From: Vombatus ursinus
Taxonomy: Eukaryota > Chordata > Mammalia > Diprotodontia > Vombatidae
Assembly: GCF_900497805.2 (NCBI RefSeq)
Contig: NW_020954611.1
Span: forward strand, 8,437,908-8,501,907
DNA length: 64,000 bases
Reading direction: 5' to 3'
Part shown: positions 11,201-22,544 of the stretch, piece by piece
Layout of the letters: the number at the start of each line of letters is the position of its first letter
How positions within the stretch are numbered: the first letter of the stretch is position 1
Program-made: the position numbers and the translations under genes
The notes under the pieces: model-generated
Database searches by the model: none
What the model saw: only the letters and a program-made list of their open reading frames with translations
Told to the model about the DNA's origin: nothing

Positions 11201-11600
11201 GTTTGCAAAATGCTTGACCTATGTCATTTAATTTTAGTCTCACAACAACACAGAAAGGTGGGCCCTACAGGTATTGCTATTCCTATTCTAAAGACAAAAA
11301 ACTAAGGCTCAAGTAACCCATCCACGGCCACACAGGTAAGCAAAGTTAAAGCCAGGACTGCCATCTTAGTCTAGCCATCAGTTCTATGAACTGAGATTTG
11401 TATAGCCCCTTAAGGCTATAAAACACTTTCATTCATTATCTCTTTTGTTTCACTTCACAATCCAGTGAGTCTGGCCCAACAGGAATTATTATCTTCAATT
11501 AACTTATCAGGAAACTGAGGCTCAGTGAAGTTAGTGACTTGCATAAGATCACATGGGTAGTGGAACCAAATACCCATCTTCTAGCTCCAAGTCATTGTGA
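11200..11600 (-). repeat. Two adjacent MIR-like SINE remnants, antisense
   Basis: First copy about 11,200-11,350 ('tctcacaacaacacagaaaggtgg' in pieces, 'ggccacacaggtaagc'); second about 11,400-11,600 ('acttatcaggaaactgaggct', 'agtgacttgcataagatca'). Confidence 0.55.
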
Positions 11601-12540
11601 TAACTAATTTCTTCTTTCATCAGGCCCTTACTGCTTGAAATTTACTTTTAACTCCAAGTTATAAATCTATTTCTCCTTCACAGAGATAAGAACTATCAGC
11701 AACGGAAAGAGATAGGGGAAAAGTAGGCTAGAGGCAAGGGGACGGTGTCTTCCAAAACACTCATAGAAAACATTTCATCCTTGAGACCTACCACAAGAAG
11801 ATTTTTATATTGTTAGCCATAAACAGTGGCATCTTGCCCAGGCATCCTGCATTCCTCTCTCTTATCCTTTCTTCTTTTCCCCTCCCCCCCATCCCATCTC
11901 AAGCATTGGATATGTTCAATACATGAGTGCCCTATGAGCACGACTGAAGGAAGAATCATTCCCATTGTAATCATTGTATACAGGAACAAAAGGACATATT
12001 GATCAAAGATTTGGGTCCTACAGCCCAAACACTGTCACATGACTCCCTGTCTCAATAGTTGCAACTGTTCTACTACAAGCTGGTCTGGTGCTCCTTCCCA
12101 TTCATGGGAAGCCCCTAGTTACCTAGTAACTGATGCCTGAAGTCATTTGCATTGTTTTACATTTCATGCCCACTAACATTCCTTAAGGACTTTTAGTAGT
12201 TTGCCTATCACATGTTCTCTTCTCCACGGATGGCTTCTGGATCTTTCATCTTTCTCTTCTAACAGCCATTTGTTTTTATTTGTTACAGTTGTCTTTTACT
12301 CTTTAAAAAGTTACATCATCACCATCATCATTATTACTATTATTATTAATAATGCAACACAAGGAAGGTAAAAACTGTGATCTTTGGTCTGTTTTATTGC
12401 TGCTTTTTAAATTGAAATGGGGAAACTTCTTTGAATGTTCCAACCAGAGGTCAAAAGAGGGACAAAACTTTGGATGAGTTCACCAACACTCGACAGCTGT
12501 AAGCATGGGTCAAGAACTAAGAGGAGGTATTCTTTGAAGT
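11600..12540. other. Intergenic stretch, nothing recognised
   Basis: No convincing frame or repeat; a small (ATT)n tract at about 12,325-12,350. Confidence 0.4.
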
Positions 12541-13380
12541 CTAAGGAGTCAGAGGATCTCAGAGTTCCTGGAACCCAGAGAGTCTCTAGTTCATCCTGTC
12601 CCCATCTTGTTTTCAGACTGTACCACATTTAAACCATCCCAAGCAGATGTTCTCTCCCCTGTTTAACATCTCCAGGGAAAGAGACTCCACAATCTCCCAG
12701 TCAAATATGTCACTTCTCTAATCGGAAATTCATTTTTCTGATCCTGATATTCATCAAAACTATATGGCTATATTCACCTATATCTCTTATATTATTCATT
12801 CATTCACTCAATCATTCAATAGGCATGTGTTGAACACCTACTATGTCCCAGGGTGAGGGTGGTGAGAAGAGTGAGGGGGAGAGAGCATGAAATATAAAAA
12901 TAAAAATACTTGTTATCAAAGAGCTTACATCCTAAGGGGGGGTGGCAGGGAGGAAGGGGGATAACATATACACAGAAAAGCAAATACAGAATATATGCAA
13001 AGTCAGTACAATCCTTAGTTAAGATGGAGAACTACTGGTCAACATTCTGTTTCTTAATTTTTTTAAAAACAGTTTTGAACTTAACAAACAAGAAATAAAA
13101 TAAGCACTTTCATATACAAAATGAAATGGATAAAAGAAGATTGTACATGTATGTACCATTCCATACTATAAGACTAACATCAGATCATGCCCTAACCAAG
13201 ATGACTAATCTTATTCCTTTAAACTTTCTCATACACATCTTATGCTCCAGCTCTTAATCATCTTTGTGGCTTTCCTTTGGACCCTCTTCAAATTCCTGGG
13301 CACTAAATCCTGGATCCCAAAATTTAGCATGGTGCTCCAGTCTAATTAGGTCTATTGAATATGATGGAGCAACTGTTTAA
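12540..13380. mobile_element. Ancient CR1/L3-type LINE remnant, interrupted
   Basis: 'catctccagggaaagagactcc', 'acaatctccca' and later 'tcatctttgtggctttcctttgg' plus 'accctcttcaaattcc' are the phrases of CR1-clade 3' regions ('crude' consensus known from birds and old mammalian repeats). About 12,790-13,190 between them holds another old repeat ('tgttgaacacctactatgtcc'). Confidence 0.5.
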
Positions 13381-13524
13381 ACCCACCAGAATTTCGTTTA
13401 CCTTTAAAATAACAATGCAACACTATTACTCAGTCTCTCTTCTACTGGTTAGTATGTATGTCCTCAGATTGTACTATGTTAATTAACTGGAGCTATAAAT
13501 GTTTCTTTAGTTGTTCCATATGTC

Positions 13525-13640
13525 TTCCCAACTATACTATAAATATCTTGGGGGCAGGGACAGTGACTACTAATTATTTTGCATTTCCCCACTAGTATTG
13601 TACTCTGCACTGGTAGATACTCAGTAAATACCATTTGGCT
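13525..13640 (+). repeat. L2-type LINE 3' end
   Basis: 'atcttgggggcagggacagtg' and 'gtagatactcagtaaatacc'. Confidence 0.5.
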
Positions 13641-13695
13641 AATAGATACAGCTATAGAACAAAAATTGGGCAACCTTAAATCTGTCTAACCAGAA

Positions 13696-13940
13696 AATAA
13701 GCAGCTAGATGGTACAGTGGATAGGGTGCCAGGCCTGGAGTCAGGAAAACTCCTCTTCCTGAATTCAAATCTGGCCTCTCTGTGACCCCGGGCAAGTCAC
13801 TTACCCCTGTTTGCCTCAGTTTCCTCATCTGTAAAATAAACTGGAGAAGGAAATGGCAAACCACTCCAGTATCTTTGCCAAGAAAACCCCAAATGGGGTC
13901 ACAAAGAGTCAGACATGACTGAAACAACTGAACAACAACC
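13696..13940 (+). repeat. SINE with RTE-like tail (Mar1 type), full length
   Basis: Head 'cagctagatggtacagtgg', middle 'ctggagaaggaaatggcaaac', tail 'aagaaaaccccaaatggggt' and 'gactgaaacaactgaacaacaacc'. This is a near-complete reference copy in this window. Confidence 0.93.
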
Positions 13941-13949
13941 AGGAAACAA

Positions 13950-15027
13950 TCCACTCTGGAGTTCCTACAGGTTACTGGGTTCAGCGTGGGCTATTCTGGA
14001 AATAAGGGCATCTCTATTGGCTCAAGCCCTAAGCTCAAATAAACTGGGAAGTTCTAAAGTTATCTAAACTTTATTTGTGTAGGAAAGATCCAGGCTTTCA
14101 GCGACTCCTCTTGGTTCAACTCAATAACCCAAGCAAAAGCTGATGCCCAGCAAAGGGTATTGCTTTCTTTCTCCACATGGAGTTGATCAGGGCATCCCCC
14201 CTTCAGAAAATAGAATCTGAGGACAACAGGCTTCTGTTGTGTCTGCTTCCTGCCCCTTGAAGCTCATGACTTTTGTCCTTGCCCAGAGGTCTCAGGAATA
14301 TACTAACACTACTGACTCCTAAGTGAGTGACTTACAACTGACTGGCAAGTCTTTCTTTCTTCCTATCATTTTCCTGCTCCACCATCAGAGACCATATATC
14401 TTGATAAAACTCCCCTGTATCCAGGTACATATCATGGGATTTCAGTTCAGGAAATACTAATCAGGCTTCATAATAACTGCACACAGTATTAAAAACATAA
14501 AGATCACATAGGAATACATAAAACAATCTCACATGCTGGGGTATACTCCATCAGTAGATATCATCTGGTAACATGTAATTTCCTCCCCCATTACCCCAGG
14601 AATATAATATGTCAACCTGAGACCTGGACGCATAGCACACATAGTAAGCACTTGATAAATGCCTTTCCATTCCTGATATTTCTCCCGTGACCTGCTGTAT
14701 TTCTGTACCCTGCATCTTGGTACTCACTGTGGGCATGTGTATATAGCCAGCCCCAGTGGCCTGAAGTACCATTTCTGGGCCTATGGGTGGCCTATAATCT
14801 CTCACCCCTAATGAGTCAACCTCTGGATTGTATTTGGGTGTGAATTTGTCCTCTAGGAGAATTGTTCCAACTTTCTTCACTGGGATATGGTTGATAGGAG
14901 TCAGCATTTCTTTTGTTCTCCATGGCTTATACCTGAGGACATGTTGGAGCCACATAGGGCCCAGTTTTATTACTTCCACCCACCCTCCCTGTATATCACT
15001 GCCATCTCTAGTATCGCCTGTAAATGA
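13950..15027 (-). mobile_element. Possible ERV-derived fragment: open frame plus LTR-like end
   Basis: A minus-strand frame of about 159 codons is open from 15,027 to 14,551 (blocks such as GPMWLQHVLRYKPW and SLGVRDYRPPIGPEM). It is followed, towards lower coordinates, by about 550 bases containing AATAAA, ending where a SINE lies. The arrangement looks like the last internal part of a retroviral element plus its 3' LTR, but I do not recognise the family and no second LTR was found. Its other side is cut by an L1. An unrelated chance frame remains possible. Confidence 0.3.
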
Positions 15028-16250
15028 ATGAGGCCATTATTTCTAAAGTATATAGAGAACTACGTCAAATTTATAAGAATACAAGTCATTTCCCAATTGA
15101 TAAATGGTCAAAGGATATGAACAGGGAGTTCTCAGATGAAGAAATTAAAGTTATCTATAGTCATATGAAAAAAGTGCTCTAAATCACTATTGATTAGAGA
15201 AATGCAAATCAAAACAACTCTGAGGTACCACATCACACCTATCAGACTGGCTAACATGACAAAAAAGGAAAATGATAAATGTTGGAGAAGATGTGGAAAA
15301 ATTGCATTGTTGGTGGAGTTGTAAACTGATCCAATTATTTTGGAGAGCAATTTGGAACTATGCCCAAAGGGGTATAAAAATGTGCATACCCTTTGACCCA
15401 GCAATAGCACTTCAAGGGCTATATCCCAAAGAGATCAGAAAAATGGGAAAAGGACCCACATGTACAAAAGTATTTACAGCATCTCTTCTGTGGTTGCAAA
15501 GAATTGGAAATTGAGGGGATATCCATCAATTGGTGAATGACTGAACAAGTTGTGTTATATAAATATAATGGAATACTATTGTGCTATGCAAAATTGCTCG
15601 TCATTTCTAAGTGGTGCAGCTGGGTGGTGCAGTGGATAGAGCTCTGGCCTTAGTTCAAATCTGACCTCAGACACTTGACACTTACTAGCTGTGTGACCCC
15701 GGGCAAGTCACTTAACCCCAATTGCCTCACCAAAAAGCAAAAGAGAGAGAGAGAGAGAAAATGATTATCAAGTGGACTTCAGAAAAACCTGGAAAGACTT
15801 ATATGGGCTGATGCTGAGTGAAATGAGCAGAGCCAGAAGAATGTTGTACACAGTGACAGCCATGTTGTGCAATGATTAACTTTGATAGACTTAGCTCTCC
15901 TCAGCAATGCAAGGATCTAAGACATCTCCAAAAGTCTCATGATGGAAAATGCTATCCACATCCAGAGAAAGAACCATGGGGTTTGAATGCAGATCAAAGC
16001 ATACTGTTTGCTCTGTTTTTCCCCTTCTGTTTTGTTTTGTTTTGTTTCTTCTTTCTTGTGGTTCTTCATATTGGTTTTAATTCTTCCTTACAACATGACT
16101 AATGTGAAAATATGTTAAATAGGAATGTATATGTAGAACCTATATCAGATTGCACGCCATCTTGGGGAGGGAGGGGGAGAAAATTTAAAACTCAAAAGCT
16201 TATGGAAATGATTATTGAAAACTAAAAATAAATTTATTAATTAAAAAAAG
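15028..16250 (+). mobile_element. L1 3' end (last part of ORF2 and 3' UTR)
   Basis: Decayed ORF2 C-terminus: 'atttataagaatacaagtc', 'gatgaagaaattaaagttatc', 'gagaaatgcaaatcaaaac', 'gttggtggagttgtaaactg', matching the 3' end of mammalian L1 ORF2. Ends 'gggggagaaaatttaaaactc' and an AATAAA-like A-rich tail. Split by a SINE at 15,611. Confidence 0.92.
15611..15765 (+). repeat. A-tailed tRNA-derived SINE nested in the L1
   Basis: 'gtggtgcagctgggtggtgc' with 'cttaaccccaattgcctcac' and a tail ending in (GA)n. Internal deletion of the usual 'agtcaggaggacctg' segment. The left flank holds a reversed copy of L1 sequence (see findings). Confidence 0.9.
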
Positions 16251-16259
16251 GATAAAAAT

Positions 16260-16865
16260 GGAACATATGCCCTGAAGAAAGGTACAGAAATACTCATTAT
16301 AATTAAGGCCCTCTAACTGTAGACATCTGAAAATTACAAAATTACTTGAATGCCTAGTTCAAAATATAAAAAATGTATATATACAGTGGTCATTTTTATA
16401 GGTGGCATGTTACAATAAAGTATCATTTGATATCATCTTAAAAAAACAAATGAAAGAGGCCATGCTTGATTCAGGCTGGTGTCTGGTGCTTCACATTTAG
16501 TATTAGAATGAAATGAGACACTCAAAGATCATCTAACAGTTAACCAAAACTTTACTTAGCCATAGCATGGAAAAGATACTCAGCAAGGTCACAGAATTAA
16601 TTTAGCTGAGCTCAGCTTCCCTAGCTCTGTGCTGGCCATACTAGCAAGTCAATCAAGCCTGAGGGAGAGCAACTCTTACCTCTTCATGAACTGGCTTTTG
16701 TATTCAGACCTCTAGGAGACTGTATCAGTGACATGGCCTGAGTCCCATGAGTCAATTAATTCACGAGGATTGTTTCAATACATTTTAAGGAAAAACTAAT
16801 CTTGCTTATCTGGTAGATGTTGCTCCTACTAAGCCCCATCCCTTGGTGATAAGGTCCAAAAGGAA
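16260..16865. other. Intergenic stretch, nothing recognised
   Basis: AT-rich; the part at 16,460-16,860 has LTR-like wording but no confirmed family. Confidence 0.35.
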
Positions 16866-17752
16866 TTCTAGATGAGTACTTTCTTTTTTTCTTTTGTTTT
16901 GTTTTGTTTTCTTTTTTTAATTTTTTATGGTAATTTTTCTTTTTTTTTTGTTTTTAACATTTACTTCCACAAGATTTTGAGTTCCAAATTTTCATCCCAT
17001 CTCACCCCTCCCCCCACCCCAAGATGGCATGCATTCTGAATATCCCTTCCCCTAGTCTGCCTTCCCTTCTGTCTCTCCCCCCCTTTTCTTATCCCCTTCC
17101 CCTTCAATTTTCCTGTAGGGCAGGATGGATTTCTGTACCCCATTTCCTGTATTTCTTATTTCCCAGTTCCAAGTGAAAACATTTTTTTTAAACATGTGTT
17201 TTTAAAACTTTGGGTTTCAAATTTTCTCCCTTACTCCCTCCCCACCCACCCTCATTGATAAGGCAAGCAACTAAATATAGGTTATATATGTGTAGTTATG
17301 CAAAACACTTCCATAGTAGAAATGCTGTGAAAAACTAACTCTTCTCCCCTTAATCCTATCCTACCCCCATTTATTCTATTCTTTCTTTTGACCCTGTCCC
17401 TCCTCAGAAGTACTTGTTTCTGATTACCCCCTTTCCCAATCTGCCCTCCTCACTATCATCCCCCTACCCTCTTGTCCCCCTATTTTCCTGTAGGGTAAGA
17501 CAGATTTCCATACCCAATTGAGTGTGTATGTTATTCCCTCCTTAAGTCAAATCCTATGAGAATAAGATTCACTCATTCCCTCTCACCTTCCCCCATTTCC
17601 CCTCCACTGTAAGAACCTTTTCTTTTGTTTTTTTGTGAGATAATTTACCCCATTCTACCTCTCCCTTTCTCCTTCTCCTAGTATAATCTTCTCTCACTCC
17701 TTAATTTTATTCTCCAGATATGACCCCTTCATTCTCAACTCACCCTGTGCCC

Positions 17753-17768
17753 TCTATCTATCTATCTA

Positions 17769-17799
<31 letters not shown>

Positions 17800-17815
17800 C
17801 TATATATATGTACAT
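17753..17815 (+). repeat. (CTAT)n microsatellite inside the HAL1 3' region
   Basis: About 12 units of ctat with a few changes, followed by 'atatatatgtacatat'. It lies just after ORF1 in the element. Confidence 0.9.
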
Positions 17816-17949
17816 ATAATTTTTTTCCCTCCAACTACCCTAATACTGACAAAGGTCTCATGAGTTACACATATCATCTTTCCATGCAGGAATGTAAACA
17901 GTTCAACCATAATAAGTCTCTTATGATTTTCTTTTTCCTGTTTACCTCT

Positions 17950-18985
17950 TCATGTTCCACTTGAGTCTTGTATTTGAAAATCAAATTTTCTATTCAGCTC
18001 TGGTCTTTTCATCAGAATGCTTGAAAGTCCTCTATTTCACTGAATGTCCATTTTTTCCCCTGCAGGATTATACTCAGTTTTGCTGGGTAGGTGATTCTTG
18101 GTTGTAATCCTATCTCCTTTGCCCTCCGGAATATCATATTCCATGCCCTGCAGTCTCTTAATGTAGAAGCAGCTAAATCTTGTGTTATCCTGATTGTGTT
18201 TCCACAATACTTGAATTGTTTCTTTCTGGCTGCTTGTAATATTTTCTCCTTGACCTGGGAACTCTGGAATTTGGCTACAATATTCCTAGGAGTTTTCCTT
18301 TGAGGATCTCTTTCAGGAGGAGATCAGTGGATTCTTTCAATTTCTATTTTGCCCTCTGGTTCTAAAATATCAGGGCAGTTTTCCTGGACAATTTCTTGAA
18401 AGACGGTGTCTAGGCTCTTTTTTTGATCATGGTTTTCAGATAATCCAATAATTTTAAAATTCTCTCTCCTGGATCTATTTTCCAGGTCAGTTGTTTTTCC
18501 AATGAGATATTTCACATTGTTTTCTAATTTTTCATTCTTTTGGATTTGTTTTACAGTGTCTTGATTTCTCAGAAAGTCACTAGCTTCCAATTGCTCTATT
18601 CTAATTTTTAAGGAAGTATTTTCTTCAGTAAGCTTTTGGACTTCCTTTTCCATTTGGCCAATTTTGCTTTTTCGGGCATTCTCCTCCTCATTGACTTTTT
18701 GGACCTCTTTTGCTATTTGAGTTAGGCTATTTTTTAAGGTGTTATTTTCTTCAGTATTTTTTTTGGGTCTCCTTTAGCATCACTCTGTTTTTCCTCTACT
18801 TCTCTTACTTGCTTCTCAAAATCCCTTTTGAGCTCTTCCAAGGCCTGGGACTGATTCATATTCTTCTTGGAGGCTTTGGATGTAGGTGCTTTGGCTTTGT
18901 TGTCTTCTTCTGATTGTATGTTTTGATCTTCTTTGTTACCAAAGTAAGATAATATAGTCTGACTCTTTTTGCACTGCTTACTCAT
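17950..18985 (-). pseudogene. L1/HAL1 ORF1 (RNA-binding nucleic-acid chaperone), frame-broken
   Basis: Starts MSKQCKKSQTILSYFGNKED; about 345 codons, the usual ORF1 length. A coiled-coil region (heptads around EVQKLTEENTSLKIRIEQLE) is followed by the RRM-like block (NFKIIGLSEN, then TVFQEIVQENCPDIL) and the C-terminal domain with ILQAARKKQF-type sequence. The frame is interrupted about three times: near 18,750 (run of K codons), near 18,320 (just after EIERIH) and near 18,014 (a lost base gives an early TGA; the other frame continues LMKRPELNRKF to 17,950). A sister L1 at 53.6-53.9 kb has the matching C-terminal segment. Confidence 0.85.
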
Positions 18986-19784
18986 GATCCCAGTCAATTA
19001 CTTGAGTTTTAAGCTCTTTGTTAAGGTAAAAGTCTGCTTCCAATGTGGAGAATGTACTGTCCCAAGCTTCGGGGGTTTGTACAGCTTTTTTCAGAGATAC
19101 TTCTAGGGACCTGAAAATTTTTAGTTCTTCCAAGGTGGTATGATAAGGGGCGAGGTGTTTCCTCTCCACTGCCACAACAAGCTCCACCACGCCAGCACTC
19201 CTTCTCACCCCAGGTCCGCCCCTCAGAACTGTGACCCAGATCCAAGCACCAGAAAGGCAAGAGATTCCTGCTTCTGCCTCAGCACTGGCAAAGAGAACCC
19301 TGCAATCTGCCTCTGATCAGCCACTCGATTCCCCCTCAGTCTGTGGGCCAGAAGCTCAGGAAACAGCTGCAGCCCCGGGGGCGGCTGAGACTTAGTTCCT
19401 TTCTCACTGCAGTCAGACTTTTCCCACTGACCTTCTATGTTGTCTTTGGCATTCGTGGGTTGAGAAGTCTGGAAATCGCCACAGCTGCCAGTGATTCAGT
19501 CCTCTGCGGCCTGCTCCAGGTTTGCTGCGGCCTGTGCCCACACCGCCCCACGCTCCTCTCCCAGCCCAGAGCAATATACCTTTCCGATCAACCATCCAGG
19601 CTGTCTTTGGCTGGGAATTTGTTTCACTCTGTCTTTTTGTGGGTTCTGCTGCCTCAGAATTTGTTTAGAGCCATTTTTTATAGGTATTTGGAGGGGTTTT
19701 GGGGGAGAGCTCAAGCAAGTCACTGCTTTCCCTCTGCCATCTTGGCTCCTCCCGGAAGCAATCTTTTCTAGATGAGTACTTTCT

Positions 19785-20283
19785 ACAACTTTACGGCTAT
19801 TTATTTTGCTCCAAGTGTTTTGTTTAATGATGTGACCCTCTATATTTGTCAAATATCCCCTGAATTTATTATGGGGAAGACAGAGAAAGACACAGAGAGA
19901 CAAAGACGGAGACAGAGAGAAAAAAAGTAAGATGAAGGAGGTGAAGTGAGAAAAGACAATGGAAGAGAAGAGAAAAAGAATTTATTAAGCTTTTACTATA
20001 GGCCAAGTGGTATGCAAATCATGGGGTTACAAATATGAGCAAACAAAATAATCCCTACCCTACATTCTATTAGGAGGAATACCACACTAAAAGGAGGGCT
20101 AAAAAGAGGAGTACTACATGTGAAATGGCTTGTGAATGTGGGCAATTGATCCTGATCAAGATAAATCAAAAGGGGATAAATCAGAGCCCAAGTTAGCTCC
20201 AATGGCAGAGTATAAGAATCTGGTGGGGATGAGGGGAAGATAAGGATGATGGCCAGACTGAGTGGTTTAGAAATGGCAGCCAT
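19785..20283. repeat. Old repeat fragment with (GA)-rich tract
   Basis: A purine run at 19,870-19,930 and then 'tttattaagcttttactatagg', 'taggaggaataccacac', which resembles the old 'tttattaagcacctactatg' repeats. Interrupted on the right by the U6 pseudogene. Confidence 0.4.
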
Positions 20284-20390
20284 GAGCTTGCTTCAGTAGC
20301 ATATGTACTAAAATTGGAAAAATACAGAGAAGATTAGCATGGCTTCTGCACAAGTATGACATGCAAATTCATGAAGCATACTATATTTTT
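20284..20390 (+). pseudogene. U6 snRNA retropseudogene
   Basis: 107 bases, the normal U6 length, aligned end to end with U6: 'cttgcttcagtagcatatg', then 'actaaaattgg', 'atacagagaagattagcatgg', 'gcaaattcatgaagc'. It differs from the functional RNA at many positions (for example tctgcacaagtatgac instead of cctgcgcaaggatgac). Flanked by a 12-bp duplication 'aaatggcagcca' (20,271-20,282 and 20,394-20,405), which shows LINE-mediated insertion. No U6 distal or proximal promoter element (PSE, TATA) was seen upstream, so it is a pseudogene. Confidence 0.94.
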
Positions 20391-20405
20391 TAAAAATGGC
20401 AGCCA

Positions 20406-21300
20406 GAAGTATATGGTGTAAAATGCTAGTCAAAGCATTTATTTAAAAAATTTTAAACTACTTTCCTATTGTCTCAGCAGTTCTCATCAAATAATGAATC
20501 TATCCCCAAGAAGTTTATATTCTGTTGTTTCTCAAATACTGTTATCGAGTTTGATTGTTTCTGATTCTTGCTAATCTAGGTTGTTCCATTGATTTGTCCC
20601 TGAAGATTTTTGAGGACAGACTACACACTGCTATTCACTGTTGTCAAATCTGCCACTTCAACTTCAATCACTATGACACAAAGCAAACATCTCCCTCCAG
20701 ATGAATTGAATTTTAAAATAGAATAGAAATAATATCTGAATGAAAAGTGAATGGATTTGTGGATATAAACAAACACTGAGTCAATTTTATAGAGAGGATA
20801 GAAGCCTTACATTTCTGGGAATTTGAGGTATTTTTCATAAAAGGTAATTAGAAAACTTTTGGGAAGTTACAGGAGCATAGATTTAGAGCCAGAAGGGATC
20901 ATAGGAGTTATCTAATCTGACTCTTTACTTTCTACTAATAGAAAATAATAGCCTCACTATTACACACTTACACTCTTACACACTTTGGATAAATTTGGCT
21001 TTGTTAACTCAGGGGACATTTAAGTTTGTTCTCTCTTTCAGAAGACTAATCCAAGAGCCCTTAGTAGACACAAAAATGTTTTTGATTTCTTAGCACTATT
21101 TTCCAATAGTACATTTCCTATTCTTTTGCAACCCCTGGCAAAAAAAAAAATCAACAAATTGTTGTACTATATGGCATTCAGTTCTAGAAGATGATGCATA
21201 GACTTCCTTTTTCAAAAGAAATGACAGCTGTATCCACCACCCCCACCAGTGAATATAAGGAGAACTTGGAAATAAGTCTTCACTGATAGAAAGATACAAT
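20406..21300. other. Intergenic stretch with a short MIR-like piece
   Basis: A MIR-like tail occurs at about 20,870-20,965 ('agagccagaagggatcatagg'). Otherwise nothing recognised. Confidence 0.4.
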
Positions 21301-21305
21301 GGCTT

Positions 21306-21341
21306 TCTTTCTTCCTCTCTCTCCTCTCCTTTCCTTCTTTC

Positions 21342-21397
<56 letters not shown>

Positions 21398-21410
21398 TTC
21401 CTTTCCCCCC
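21306..21410 (+). repeat. (CT)n microsatellite in a polypyrimidine tract
   Basis: Uninterrupted (TC)n at about 21,344-21,391 with T/C-rich flanks on both sides. Confidence 0.95.
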
Positions 21411-21884
21411 TCCCTTACTAAACTGCTAAATAGTCCTACCATGTTACTATGAGGATTTAAATATGTCTCCCAATGATCCCTTTGGGAATTTTCAGTATTT
21501 GGCCTTGTCTAGCATTTTTTCCAAAAGACTCACAAAGAGAACATAGTATTCCAGTGACATCTTTGAATTTCAAGTGACCTGGTAAAGGTTTCTTTAAATT
21601 GTGATAGAAATCTCTAAATAGGGGTCTTGTTTCTCATATATTATAAGAACAATGTTAATTGTCCAGAACCACAAAACTGTTCTTTATACCTCTCACCAAT
21701 CTGGCCAACACAAAAAATGTTGAGTTCAGGGAACTCACTGAGGAACCTCTACAAATAATCCCCTAGATCAGAGGAATGTTCTAATATTTTGCCCTTGTAA
21801 GGCGTCTTTCTTCCTGGAGTCTTAAAAATACTCAATAAACATGAAGTTAGCTAATCCTACTGGCTTTTTCTTCTGAAGATCATT

Positions 21885-22115
21885 CATTTCTTTTCAGTTG
21901 TGTCTGACTCTTTATGACCCAATTTGAGGTTTTCTTGACAAAGATACTGGAGTGACTTGCCCTTTCCTTCTCTAGCTTTTTTTCTTACAGGTGATAAAAC
22001 TGAGGCAAACAGGCTTAAGTAACTTGCCCAGGGTCCCACAGCTAGTAAGTGTCTGAAGCCATATTTGAACTCGGGTAGATGAGTCTTTCCAGGCCCACTA
22101 AACCACTAAAGGTAC
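21885..22115 (-). repeat. SINE with RTE-like tail (Mar1 type), antisense
   Basis: 'cagttgtgtctgactctttat', 'ttcttgacaaagatactggag', 'cacagctagtaagtgtctga' in order. Confidence 0.9.
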
Positions 22116-22393
22116 CAAACTAGAGAAACTGGAGCACAGAGATAAATGACTCCATCCAACAAGCTCTTAATTAAAAAGTCAGATTGTGGGTAGAAATGCA
22201 GAGTTCTCATCCTAGCCTTTTATTCTAAACCTCAATTGTAGAAAGAATGTACAGGATCTGTCCTACACAGTGATAGCCATTGGTTAGAGGCAGTCCTCCA
22301 TCTAAGCACGCCAACCTTAGAAAGGACTAGTCCATAGAACTGAGCTGTTGCCTGAGCCTGCTGTCACCAAAGGTCCCCGCAAGTCATTCACTG

Positions 22394-22540
22394 GGGGCAA
22401 CTAGGTGGCACAGTGGATAGAGCACCAGCCCTGAAATCAGGAGAACCTGAGTTCAAATCCGACCTCAGACCAAACACTTGATACTTACTAGCTGAGTGAC
22501 CCTGGGCAAGTCACTTAACCCCAATTGCCTAAAAAAAAAA
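22394..22540 (+). repeat. A-tailed tRNA-derived marsupial SINE
   Basis: Head 'gggggcaactaggtggcacag', A-tail of 12. Flanks 'aagtcattcactg' and 'aagtaattcattg' form a duplication with two mismatches. Confidence 0.93.
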
Positions 22541-22544
22541 AAGT

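Larger units (their letters stand above)
16885..19757 (-). mobile_element. Full-length ORF1-only L1 (HAL1-type) with target-site duplication
   Basis: Read on the minus strand, the element starts with 'gggaggagccaagatggc' (the same opening as mammalian L1 5' ends), has about 750 bases of 5' UTR, then ORF1, then directly about 1 kb of non-coding 3' region and an A-rich tail. ORF2 (endonuclease and reverse transcriptase, about 3.8 kb in L1) is absent. Both flanks carry the same 19 bases 'ttctagatgagtactttct' (16,866-16,884 and 19,766-19,784), so this is one complete insertion rather than a later patchwork. HAL1 elements are known to be mobilised by L1 enzymes. Perfect duplications suggest a moderately young insertion. 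Confidence 0.87.

Noticed and set aside
19343-19775. 142- and 94-codon plus-strand frames near 19.5 kb
   Set aside because: They are antisense frames of the 5' UTR of the HAL1-type element.
20284-20390. Functional U6 snRNA gene
   Set aside because: Many substitutions in conserved positions, flanking target-site duplication and no upstream snRNA promoter elements.
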